From the IMG/VR virus record IMGVR_UViG_3300025137_000260, positions 1 through 25,559 of that record: DNA of 25,559 bases; one strand, given 5' to 3'. The position numbers were made by a program, and so were the translations under genes. Below, one piece after another: positions 17,849 through 24,917 of the stretch. Origin of the DNA: a virus. The notes beneath the pieces were generated by a model, which worked only from the letters and a program-made list of their open reading frames with translations, made no database searches and was not told where the DNA came from. The stretch's first letter is position 1. Every line of letters begins with the position of its first letter.

Positions 17849-18118
17849 TTAAGAGGTTTCAAGATTGGATTCAGATGAAGTGAAAGTTCCAGATATTAAA
17901 TCTATTGAACCATTTCCATATTTTTTATTTAAATCTTCACCAATCTCTTTTTCCGTCTTTTTTAGATTTTCAATTTCTTCAGTTAATTTTTCTTTTTTTA
18001 ACTCTAATAATTGAATATTATACTCTAGTTGACCTAAAGAATTAATAATATTATTTTGAGTTTCTTGTAACTGAGTTAAAATGTTTAATTCCTCTTGAGA
18101 TAACTTAATTTGTTCCAT
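17849..18118 (-). CDS. Small coiled-coil protein, 89 aa, function unknown
   Basis: Not recognised by name. Residues 4-70 are almost pure helix with leucine/isoleucine heptads (LSQEELNILTQLQETQNNII; LEYNIQLLELKKEKLTEEIE), so a coiled coil is very likely. The last part has KKYGNGSIDLISGTF and an acidic Ser-rich end. I recall small proteins with a similar helical body and a KYGxGxI(D/N)xxxGxF end in other environmental phages, without known role. It has its own promoter-like element and lies behind a terminator and just ahead of gp18, so a part in tail assembly or in the virion is plausible but unproven. Confidence 0.75.
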   Translation of the reverse strand: MEQIKLSQEELNILTQLQETQNNIINSLGQLEYNIQLLELKKEKLTEEIENLKKTEKEIGEDLNKKYGNGSIDLISGTFTSSESNLETS

Positions 18119-18130
18119 AATATTTTGTCT

Positions 18131-18139
18131 ATAAATATG
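18131..18139 (-). promoter_or_regulatory. CATATTTAT element upstream of coiled-coil gene
   Basis: One mismatch to AATATTTAT. It lies between the terminator 18151-18174 and the ATG at 18118 (12 nt away). Confidence 0.5.
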
Positions 18140-18150
18140 TAAAAAACATT

Positions 18151-18174
18151 AAAAAAAGCCCTTAAAAAAGGGCT
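18151..18174 (-). terminator. Rho-independent terminator after the 176-aa fiber gene
   Basis: The sense-strand stem AGCCCTT / AAGGGCT with a four-T loop is followed by six or more T. It closes the 176-aa gene transcript about 25 nt after its stop codon. Confidence 0.83.
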
Positions 18175-18199
18175 CTTTTAAAAGATATAAATTTAAATT

Positions 18200-18730
18200 T
18201 TATAATTTAATTTTAATTTCATCAAGGCTAGAACCTGTTCTGTATAATTGACCTGTAGATAAACCTAAAGATGAAGTAGGGATAGAACCGGTATCAAATA
18301 ATATAGATGCAGTTGCAAATACTGCTAAATTTTTGCGAGTTGAAAAGTTTCCATTACCAATAATAAAAGCATAGGGTTGGGAAAATTCTTTATTATATAC
18401 TCCAAAAACTGCTTGAGCAAGTTTATGAGCTTCTGTATTTTGACCTGCAGCAAAAGAAAAATTTCCAGAGGATGTGGTCAAATAACCCTGAGCATGGGAA
18501 GCTTGGCCAATTGATAAAGTCTGACGACCTTCGGCATGCGAATAACTGCCACTAGCTTTAGTAGAAAGCCCCTCTGCATGAGTATTTATGCCAGAAGCTA
18601 TTGTGGTTTGTCCATGAGAGAAGGATTTAAGCCCTGTAGCTGATGAACCCGATATTTGTAATTCATCGTTTATAGTTACGGGATTAGCTCCTGTAAAAGA
18701 TTCAATATTATTTACTTTAAGTGTACTCAT
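18200..18730 (-). CDS. Small fiber protein with YadA-head-like SHAEG repeats, 176 aa
   Basis: Residues 38-105 hold about five repeats of roughly 14 residues (SHGQTTIASGIN, THAEGLSTKASGSY, SHAEGRQTLSIGQA, SHAQGYLTTSSGNF, SFAAGQ...), the left-handed roll pattern of YadA/Hep_Hag trimeric adhesins. Next comes FGVYNKEFSQPYAFIIGNGN plus FSTRKNLAVF, which resembles the start of fiber maturation domains (Peptidase_G2 IMC type: x-G-x-YN...VGNG...R-x-N). It is too short to be a full autoprotease, and activity is not claimed. The end (IPTSSLGLSTGQLYRTG) resembles the C terminus of the 593-aa fiber. A trimeric decoration or adhesin of the virion is likely. Confidence 0.75.
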   Translation of the reverse strand: MSTLKVNNIESFTGANPVTINDELQISGSSATGLKSFSHGQTTIASGINTHAEGLSTKASGSYSHAEGRQTLSIGQASHAQGYLTTSSGNFSFAAGQNTEAHKLAQAVFGVYNKEFSQPYAFIIGNGNFSTRKNLAVFATASILFDTGSIPTSSLGLSTGQLYRTGSSLDEIKIKL

Positions 18731-18744
18731 CTGTTTATTTATTA

Positions 18745-18753
18745 ATAAATATG
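18745..18753 (-). promoter_or_regulatory. CATATTTAT element upstream of 176-aa fiber gene
   Basis: The sense strand continues TAATAAATAAACAGATG, with 14 nt between the 9-mer and the start codon. Downstream sequence is nearly identical to that before gp19. Confidence 0.5.
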
Positions 18754-18762
18754 TAGTTTTGA

Positions 18763-20019
18763 TTAAGAGGTTATAGAAACAAAAGAACCTGTTGAAATTG
18801 ATAGTGTTATACCTGTATTAATTGATATTGTAGGTCCTATAAATTGGTGATTAACATTTGGAGGAACAGTTTGGTTAGTTGCTATAATGTTAGGATTGCC
18901 GTAACCTGCTAGTACTAATAATAAGTCATTTACATTAACTTGCCCATCTAAATTAATATCACCTTCTGCTACTCCTCCTTCCCCACTACCAGTAGGAATT
19001 CCAGTTTGCCCATAATTAGCTAATAAATCTAATAAGTTATTTACATTAAAGGATCCTGTAGCAACAAAAGATCCAGTGTTTTCGAAGGATCCTGAGTTGC
19101 CAAATGATCCTGTAAATGAACCAGTGCCTTCACCTATGAATGAACCGCTAATGTCTGTTGAACCAGTAATTACTAAAGATCTTTCTCCTATCCCCCCTCC
19201 ATCAATCACTAATGAACCCGTAATACTATTACTACCACTAGCACCAAATCCTGCTAATACTGTTAATAAATCATTTACATTAACAGCACCATCCATATTA
19301 ACATCACCTTGGAATGTTGAGGATCCACTAACCCCAAAGCTGCCTGTTTGGCCATAGTCAGCTAGCACTGTTAAAAGATCTGTTACTGTAAACGATCCAG
19401 AAACTACTGTTGAGCCCGAAACTTCAAATGATCCTGTAAATGAACTTGAACCCTCATTATTAAATGATCCAGAGTTATCGAATGAGCCCGTATTTGAAGT
19501 AGATCCTGTTATAGCAATAGTAGTACCTATTAAAGTTACTGGGACTGTAGCATCTCCTAAATCAAATGAACTTGTTTGAAGTTTAATAAGGGTTGTATTT
19601 GAGGCAATGTGAAAAGCTTTACCTGCAACTCCCATTCTTACAAAGGTGGTGTCATCTAATTCATTAACAATTTGTTTAGAGTCAGTTCTTAAGCTTTTAC
19701 CTGATTTAAGATTTGTTACATCATCTTTAGTAAATTTAGTAATAACACCTGCGGCATCTACGAAATTAATAGAAGCTGTAGATACATAAAGTTCTCTCCA
19801 TGCTGCTGATGGGGAACCTAAATCAAATGAAGATGTTGTATCATCCCCAGCAGTAACAGGAATTAAATTTCCACTAATAGCAGTACCAGCAGCTACAAGA
19901 AATTCATCAACTTTAATTTTTTTAGTTGTAGAACCATCATTAATTATTATTACATCTGTTTCAGGAATAATATTTACATTAAGTGCTTCTGCCAGTTCTG
20001 ATATTTTTACGTTACTCAT
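18763..20019 (-). CDS. Fiber-like virion protein with dockerin-type calcium loops, 418 aa
   Basis: Residues 1-150 look like a fiber base (SFDLGSPSAAWRELYVSTAS, the common 'LGS..WR.LY.S' pattern). Residues 170-325 carry GSF repeats (NTGSF, DNSGSF, ENTGSF). Two dockerin-like units are embedded: residues 237-258 with GDVNMDGAVNVNDLLTVLAG and 353-374 with GDINLDGQVNVNDLLLVLAG. Both show the full DxNxDGxVNxxD calcium loop plus helix (loops at 239-250 and 354-365). Each is preceded by a loop-less half repeat (VTDLLTVLADYG at 212-223; VNNLLDLLANYG at 326-337), so each pair mimics the two-fold dockerin. Calcium binding is expected from family knowledge; a cohesin partner is not evident in the window. 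The gene stands alone between gp15 and the small fiber. Confidence 0.8.
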   Translation of the reverse strand: MSNVKISELAEALNVNIIPETDVIIINDGSTTKKIKVDEFLVAAGTAISGNLIPVTAGDDTTSSFDLGSPSAAWRELYVSTASINFVDAAGVITKFTKDDVTNLKSGKSLRTDSKQIVNELDDTTFVRMGVAGKAFHIASNTTLIKLQTSSFDLGDATVPVTLIGTTIAITGSTSNTGSFDNSGSFNNEGSSSFTGSFEVSGSTVVSGSFTVTDLLTVLADYGQTGSFGVSGSSTFQGDVNMDGAVNVNDLLTVLAGFGASGSNSITGSLVIDGGGIGERSLVITGSTDISGSFIGEGTGSFTGSFGNSGSFENTGSFVATGSFNVNNLLDLLANYGQTGIPTGSGEGGVAEGDINLDGQVNVNDLLLVLAGYGNPNIIATNQTVPPNVNHQFIGPTISINTGITLSISTGSFVSITS

Positions 20020-20034
20020 AGTGGTTATTTAAAT

Positions 20035-20043
20035 ATAAATATT
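20035..20043 (-). promoter_or_regulatory. AATATTTAT element upstream of dockerin-like gene
   Basis: The sense 9-mer overlaps the TAA stop of gp15 (TAATATTTAT) and lies 15 nt before the ATG at 20019. Confidence 0.5.
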
Positions 20044-21022
20044 AAAATTGGAATTCAGTTGTTATGATTAAATCATCTTCTGTTGTTAATATGTTTCCTC
20101 CTTCTGTTGAAAATTGTTTCACTATAAGAGGATTAGTAACTAATGGTGGTAAATCTAATTCTGGAATAGGTGATTCTGGTATAGAATTAACAACTTCAGA
20201 TGTAAAATTAATTTTAGAAGGACTTAGTACTTTTTTAGGTGCAATTAAATCCTTTTGTATAACATCTGGGATAAGGTACCCTTTAAGGGTTAAATCAAAT
20301 GTTGCTCTTACATTTCTATATTCACCAGTATTTACTTCATTTAAAGTAGCAAAAGAATCAATAAGAGCTTTAAATTTAAATCTTTCGGGATCACCCCAAT
20401 AGCTATTAGCTGCAAAATTAATAGCTTCAATAATTTTATTTAATTGTTCTACATAATAGGTGTAAATAATACAACTATAAGTTAAAGTTACATAATCGGG
20501 TATTACAATAGCGTAAGATTCTCTTTTAGGAATAGTATGATTTAAAATATTAAATTTACTATATGCATTTTTTTGAGTGTAAGATTTATTAAAATACTCA
20601 AAATGGTGTAGTCTATTAGCGTCTAGTTTATTTGTAAGGGTATTAGTTTGTATTGTATTTCTTTTAAAAACAATAAGAGGTGCCATAATTTTACCTTTAT
20701 CATCTCTAAAATACCCATCACGTTGAGCATCTTTCCATCTTTCGGGGTCACCATATTTTATAGGAACAGCAATACGGTTGCCATTTTGTACTACTGAAGG
20801 TTTAATAACATTAGCAAAATAGTAGGCAATAGCCTCATCTATGTCTTTAATACCTAAACTAAAAGGTTTAGTAGTATCTCCTCTAAAAGAAACTTGTTCT
20901 CCTCTATTTAAAGTAGTTCTAGTATTAGGATTTCCTCTTCCTAATTTATCATAAGGTTGAACTAAATTATTACTTATCTCTTCTTGAGATTTAGGTGTTG
21001 GGGTTCTTCCTTTTGCTTCCAT
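20042..21022 (-). CDS. gp15: Tail sheath stabilizer and completion protein gp15
   Basis: Similarity in pattern to T4 gp15 is visible. YYFANVIKPSVVQNGNRIAV followed by PIKYGDPERW parallels the T4 'LFSNIQIKR...IRVPITYAS' region. Later PDYVTLTYSCIIYTYYVEQL, then NKIIEAINFAA, WGDPERFKFKALIDSF and RNVRATFDLTLKGYLIPD parallel the helix and strands before 'WSLTFEVNGWMYPP' in T4. It is longer than T4 gp15 (326 vs 272), with a disordered N terminus and extra residues after about 260. gp15 caps the tube and sheath at the neck end and joins tail to head. The start overlaps the gp14 stop (TAATG), so gp13-gp14-gp15 form one coupled operon in T4 order. Confidence 0.85.
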   Translation of the reverse strand: MEAKGRTPTPKSQEEISNNLVQPYDKLGRGNPNTRTTLNRGEQVSFRGDTTKPFSLGIKDIDEAIAYYFANVIKPSVVQNGNRIAVPIKYGDPERWKDAQRDGYFRDDKGKIMAPLIVFKRNTIQTNTLTNKLDANRLHHFEYFNKSYTQKNAYSKFNILNHTIPKRESYAIVIPDYVTLTYSCIIYTYYVEQLNKIIEAINFAANSYWGDPERFKFKALIDSFATLNEVNTGEYRNVRATFDLTLKGYLIPDVIQKDLIAPKKVLSPSKINFTSEVVNSIPESPIPELDLPPLVTNPLIVKQFSTEGGNILTTEDDLIITTEFQF

Positions 21023-21531
21023 TATAATCTTTCTTTAGTAATTCCTAATTGATCGCCAGGAACATATATAGTATTACAAATAGTAGATAAATTAGCACCA
21101 AAATTTTCTAATCCTGGATTTAAGGGATTAGAATTATTAGGATAATCAGGATTTTTGCCAAAGAAATATTGATTAGAATTTATATTAGTTACTTCATAAT
21201 ATCCTTCCTGGTAGAGGATGATGTCACCAATTTCAGCAGCTACATTAGCGTCTACTAAGTCTGCTCTTAAAAATCTAAATTCAATCCCCCATTGGAAATC
21301 TACACCAAGGTCACTTTCAGGAAATTCTTGATCTTGTCTGCTTATTAAAGCATTAAATAAAGTAGGACCATCAAAATATTTACCTCCTGCAGCCTCTCCA
21401 TATATGTTAATAGTGGTTTGTTCTAATCTATATTTGTAAAAGGCACATTGTTGGGTAATAACATTCCCCATTAACTCACGGTTAATTTTTCTAATTAAAC
21501 TGGTATCTCTTACTCCTCCAAATAATGCCAT
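21022..21531 (-). CDS. gp14: Neck protein gp14 (short form)
   Basis: At 169 aa it is shorter than T4 gp14 (256). Segments in T4-like order are QQCAFYKYRLEQTTINIYGE and KYFDGPTLFNALI early (compare the T4 'VECYYVPRE' and 'LIFGED' regions), a central FRFLRADLVDANVAAEIGDI with LYQEGYYEV (compare 'EPKEGDLIYFPM...FEINWVE'), then YFFGKNPDY. The C-terminal extension of T4 gp14 is missing, which is common in distant relatives. It lies between gp13 and gp15 with 1-nt overlaps (TAATG) on both sides. The neck complex seals the filled head and docks the tail. The assignment rests on pattern plus gene order. Confidence 0.78.
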   Translation of the reverse strand: MALFGGVRDTSLIRKINRELMGNVITQQCAFYKYRLEQTTINIYGEAAGGKYFDGPTLFNALISRQDQEFPESDLGVDFQWGIEFRFLRADLVDANVAAEIGDIILYQEGYYEVTNINSNQYFFGKNPDYPNNSNPLNPGLENFGANLSTICNTIYVPGDQLGITKERL

Positions 21532-22682
21532 TATGCAATGTATATAGTATAAGGTACTGCTGCTAAATCTTTTTGTAAAAATTCTGCTTCATTTGCTTTT
21601 TTTTCTAATAACTTAGTTCTTGATGTTTCTTCTAAATAAGATCTTAATCTTTCTAATAAAGCTGTTTTTTCAGATGTAGCTGCTGTAATAAGATCCGATT
21701 GATTAAGAGTTGCTTCTGCTCCTGGGATTGGGATAGTTCCATATTTACCCCTTACATAGCCTAACATTTCTTTAGCTAATGCTAGAGTATATTCAAATAC
21801 CCATTGCCTCCCTATTGAATTAATATAAGCATACGTAGGATTAGTGTAGGGAACAGTTGAAATATCTGTGACTACTCCCGTTCCTAGACTACCAGAAACA
21901 TAAGGATTATTTCTATCTGATTTAAGAATGTATTTAAAAAATAATTTTTGATTTGCCTTAGGTATAGGAAATATTCTTATTTTATTATTAACTAATTCAA
22001 AACTATAGTTAGATTTTCTAATTTGATCATTAAATTCTATAGCTTGGATTTTTGCTATATCATGGTTTAGGGGCATCAATAAAAAATTAATCCCAGGAGA
22101 AAAATTTCCAAATCCAAAAGCATCCATTAATCCTTGAGTACTTGTTCCTGTACCAGCATATGGATCAAAATATCTAACGATTGCGGGAGGTGATTCATAG
22201 TATATTTTTTTGACTTCTATGTCATTTTTTTCTATACTCTGAGATAGAGCAAATTCTTCTAAGTCATATACTTGTGTACCCGCTGTCATTTGAATACTAC
22301 CTGTTCTGTATTCTACAGATCCTCCAACACCTGCTTCACTACCATATTCATCAGCTAATCTTATAATAGCCCCTAAATTAGGTTTTTGCAGTTTGTAATT
22401 AGCTTGAGAACTAGTATTAGATCCTTCAAAATCTAAGTAATTTTCACTTGCTTGATAAGCATACACTTCGTTACCATATGTAGTAACTGCTTCTTCAAAT
22501 GCTGTATAAAAATTAATATCTTGTAATTCTACATCAGTAAGAGGATACCCTAAACGACGAGCACAAAATACTGTTACTTTATCTGCATCCTGTTGGAATT
22601 CAGTATCATTATCATAAAACCCAAAAGGAGTATCTCCCGGAAAAAATGAACTAGAGCCGGGCCATATTGAGGGGTTTGCCAT
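21531..22682 (-). CDS. gp13: Neck protein gp13
   Basis: 383 aa (T4 gp13 has 309). The N-terminal part has the family hallmark VFCARRLGYPLTDVELQDIN followed by FYTAFEEAVTTYGNEVY. The central region has EVKKIYYESPPAIVRYFDP and FNDQIRKSNYSFELVNNKIR with IFPIPKANQKLFFKYIL. A C-terminal helical part, QWVFEYTLALAKEMLGYVRG followed by KYGTIPIPGAEATLN, is typical of gp13-like head-closure proteins. It is first in the gp13-gp14-gp15 operon, behind an AATATTTAT-like element that overlaps a perfect TATAAATA. The protein builds the ring below the portal. The assignment is good on motif and context. Confidence 0.85.
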   Translation of the reverse strand: MANPSIWPGSSSFFPGDTPFGFYDNDTEFQQDADKVTVFCARRLGYPLTDVELQDINFYTAFEEAVTTYGNEVYAYQASENYLDFEGSNTSSQANYKLQKPNLGAIIRLADEYGSEAGVGGSVEYRTGSIQMTAGTQVYDLEEFALSQSIEKNDIEVKKIYYESPPAIVRYFDPYAGTGTSTQGLMDAFGFGNFSPGINFLLMPLNHDIAKIQAIEFNDQIRKSNYSFELVNNKIRIFPIPKANQKLFFKYILKSDRNNPYVSGSLGTGVVTDISTVPYTNPTYAYINSIGRQWVFEYTLALAKEMLGYVRGKYGTIPIPGAEATLNQSDLITAATSEKTALLERLRSYLEETSRTKLLEKKANEAEFLQKDLAAVPYTIYIA

Positions 22683-22689
22683 ATTGTTT

Positions 22690-22703
22690 TATTTATAAAT
22701 ATC
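22690..22703 (-). promoter_or_regulatory. Late promoter candidate upstream of gp13: GATATTTAT element plus TATAAATA
   Basis: The sense strand reads GATATTTATAAATAAAACAA then TATG. The recurrent element (22695-22703) overlaps a perfect T4 late-promoter octamer TATAAATA (22690-22697) ending 7 nt before the ATG. Confidence 0.55.
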
Positions 22704-22713
22704 AAAAAGGATA

Positions 22714-24495
22714 TTATCCTGTTGATATTTTTAAATCATTACCAGTTCTAAATACTGCTCCCGCTATCCCAGGATCAGATGTAGGTAAATTAGGAAGAAA
22801 CATATAACCAAATGAACCTGTTCCACTTGCAGTTATATTATTTGAAGCCGTTATATTTCCTTCTAATGTAAAATTACCGCTTGCACTTATGTTGCCCCCT
22901 ACTGTTAGTTTTTCGGGAGCTACAGTTGATACTGTTGGGGGATTAATTCCTACATTAGCATTTCCAAGAAAATTAGTTCTAGTACTAACAGTAAAATTAG
23001 CAACTGCGGTATCAGCGTTGATTGCCGTACTTGAAAATTTCAGCTCGGAGTTTCCAGTAAGATCCTTTATTGTTCCATTTTGTTTTAAAGTAATATTACT
23101 TGAGCTTATACTTGAAGCTGTTATATGATTAATAATTAAACTATTAATTGTTAAATCAGCACTTTTACTAATAAAAGGTATAGCATATATTGTTGAGGCT
23201 GCGGAAACAGGACTTTCATCACCTAATGAAGCTGCTATGTTGGGAGCATAAATACCACTAGATGTTCTATATGCTATTTCAATTTTATTAATTGTTGTAT
23301 CAGCATTAGTTACACCTGTTCCCTGTATAGTTCCTACTCCTGCTGAATTATCCCAGATCATTTCTACTGTGTCCCCTTGATCAGGATAGCCTCCACTTCC
23401 TGTTATCATAATACCTTGTAAGAAATTATATTGAAATTGTTGTACCTTAGAAGTTACCTCGGCAACTTTAATTCTAACAAATTTACCTGAAGATGTTGAT
23501 ATAAGAGTAATTTGGGATCCTACATCTTCAAAATATTGTCCAGGGGATGAAGGATTTCTAGAAGGATCAGCTCCTGTCATTTTTACCCCATTAGCTGATT
23601 GGGATGAAAAGTAAAGAATTCCAACAGTACCACCTCCTATAGATCCAGCAGGGGTAAACCCAGCAATACTTTCAGAAAATATAGTAGGACCTTGAGTGGA
23701 TGATGTCTGTAAAGTAAATAAGAAAGGGGTTTTAGTCTTAAGTGAAGTAATGTCGGTAGCATTAGTAGTAGTGACATTAGATCCTATTATTGTACTACTT
23801 GCACTTATTGAAGATGCTGTAATAGGGGCATTAAATTTAACTGTAGTACTTCTTCCATCAATTCCCCCACCCTCGAATCTACTTGCACTTATAATATTAG
23901 CAGTAATATTACCTGAGGATGTTAGATGGGCAGTTGATGCGTCAATTTGAATTTTTGGTACTAATGCTGGTGCAAAGGTAGATCCACTAAATATAGTTAA
24001 TATTCCACTTTTACCTGATATGTTAATATTATTTGCCGCATTGGTGGTAGCCCATCCTATTTTAGAAGTATCGGGGAGGATGAAATTATTACTATATAGA
24101 TCACCACTTAAACTTATTATTGAGGCCGTAATAGCAGTTGTAGTAGAAGATCCTTGAGCTGTTACTTGAGCAAGTGATGGGGTTGTAGTTGAAATTTCTA
24201 CATTAAACGTATTACCATTTCCTTTAGTAAAAGTTAAATTTGGATTAGAGTAAGAAGCTGTAGTTAATAAAGAACCTGTATCTTGAGAAGATCCAGCGGG
24301 ACCTTGTGAGCCACTAGGTCCACTAGCTCCGGAAAGACCTTGAGGACCTATAGTAACAACATTTACTATATCAGTAACGGGTTGAGTTATATTAACTATT
24401 TTTTCTTGCACATTATCCGTAATCGTAATTTTACGATTTTGATCTTGTAAAGATACAGTATTATTGTTTTGGTTAACGTTTATAGAACTAGCCAT
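22714..24495 (-). CDS. Tail fiber protein with short collagen-like stretch, 593 aa
   Basis: The first 50 residues (NQNNNTVSLQDQNRKITITD and similar) probably attach to the virion. Residues 50-70 are seven Gly-X-Y triplets (GPQGLSGASGPSGSQGPAGS), a short collagen-like linker. Then come Ser/Thr/Ile-rich shaft repeats (SSGNITANIISASRFEGGGI; ITASSISASSTIIGSN), an insert domain around 250-430, and more shaft. The end, YMFLPNLPTSDPGIAGAVFR followed by TGNDLKISTG, is a short C-terminal segment I recall from many marine phage fibers and which recurs in the 176-aa protein. The start is 1 nt after the 133-aa gene stop, so the two are probably expressed and assembled together. A trimeric tail fiber is the best reading. 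Confidence 0.8.
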   Translation of the reverse strand: MASSINVNQNNNTVSLQDQNRKITITDNVQEKIVNITQPVTDIVNVVTIGPQGLSGASGPSGSQGPAGSSQDTGSLLTTASYSNPNLTFTKGNGNTFNVEISTTTPSLAQVTAQGSSTTTAITASIISLSGDLYSNNFILPDTSKIGWATTNAANNINISGKSGILTIFSGSTFAPALVPKIQIDASTAHLTSSGNITANIISASRFEGGGIDGRSTTVKFNAPITASSISASSTIIGSNVTTTNATDITSLKTKTPFLFTLQTSSTQGPTIFSESIAGFTPAGSIGGGTVGILYFSSQSANGVKMTGADPSRNPSSPGQYFEDVGSQITLISTSSGKFVRIKVAEVTSKVQQFQYNFLQGIMITGSGGYPDQGDTVEMIWDNSAGVGTIQGTGVTNADTTINKIEIAYRTSSGIYAPNIAASLGDESPVSAASTIYAIPFISKSADLTINSLIINHITASSISSSNITLKQNGTIKDLTGNSELKFSSTAINADTAVANFTVSTRTNFLGNANVGINPPTVSTVAPEKLTVGGNISASGNFTLEGNITASNNITASGTGSFGYMFLPNLPTSDPGIAGAVFRTGNDLKISTG

Positions 24496-24496
24496 A

Positions 24497-24898
24497 TTAA
24501 AATGAGCCTGAAGTTACGTTTTTACTTAATTGTACTTTACCCTCTAATATTCTAGTTACTACAGGGTGAGAACTTCCAGAAGATATTTCTAAATCATAAA
24601 ATGCTTCTGTAAAATCGAGTAGTGATGAAGTATGAGCTGAGATTTTTACTCCTATTGAACCCGATTCTATATGGGTTGATCCATTAGAACCACTTAGATT
24701 TAATCCTGTGCCATCATTTTCCAAACTACTGCTTAAAGTTAAAATTAAGGTACCCGTTACGTCTTGAGTAGACCTAACTTGCATCCTAGCTTGATGGTTT
24801 TGTAGACTAATAGGATTAGATCCTGAGTCTTGGTATACTACCTCAAAATCCGTAGTAGCACCTTGTTCTATTACAAAAGAGTATCTTCCTGCAGCCAT
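24497..24898 (-). CDS. Small beta-rich virion protein, 133 aa, fiber-anchor candidate
   Basis: Begins GRYSFVIEQGATTDFEVVYQ and has alternating beta strands: QARMQVRSTQ, GTLILTLSSSLEND, SIGVKISAHTSSLLDF, YDLEISSGSS, VTRILEGKVQLS. This FxIEQGAT...RxQVR...L...G.v.LS layout is that of small immunoglobulin- or BppU-N-like domains at the base of phage fibers, recognised by pattern only. The ATG is preceded by AATATTTATATGAAAAACC with no Shine-Dalgarno. It is followed 1 nt later by the collagen-tagged fiber, so an adaptor for that fiber is a reasonable guess. Real gene: high confidence; role: modest. Confidence 0.75.
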   Translation of the reverse strand: MAAGRYSFVIEQGATTDFEVVYQDSGSNPISLQNHQARMQVRSTQDVTGTLILTLSSSLENDGTGLNLSGSNGSTHIESGSIGVKISAHTSSLLDFTEAFYDLEISSGSSHPVVTRILEGKVQLSKNVTSGSF

Positions 24899-24908
24899 GG
24901 TTTTTCAT

Positions 24909-24917
24909 ATAAATATT
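24909..24917 (-). promoter_or_regulatory. AATATTTAT element upstream of 133-aa gene
   Basis: The sense 9-mer overlaps the TAA stop of phoH and lies 10 nt before the ATG at 24898. Confidence 0.5.

Noticed and set aside
18763-20019. Cellulosome-type enzyme or scaffold
   Set aside because: Apart from the dockerin-like loops there is no catalytic or carbohydrate-binding domain. The rest is fiber-like repeat in a virion gene block.
24908-24915. TATAAATA on the plus strand as a promoter for antisense transcription
   Set aside because: It is the reverse complement of the recurrent sense element, and there are no plus-strand genes to serve. The sense reading is more economical.
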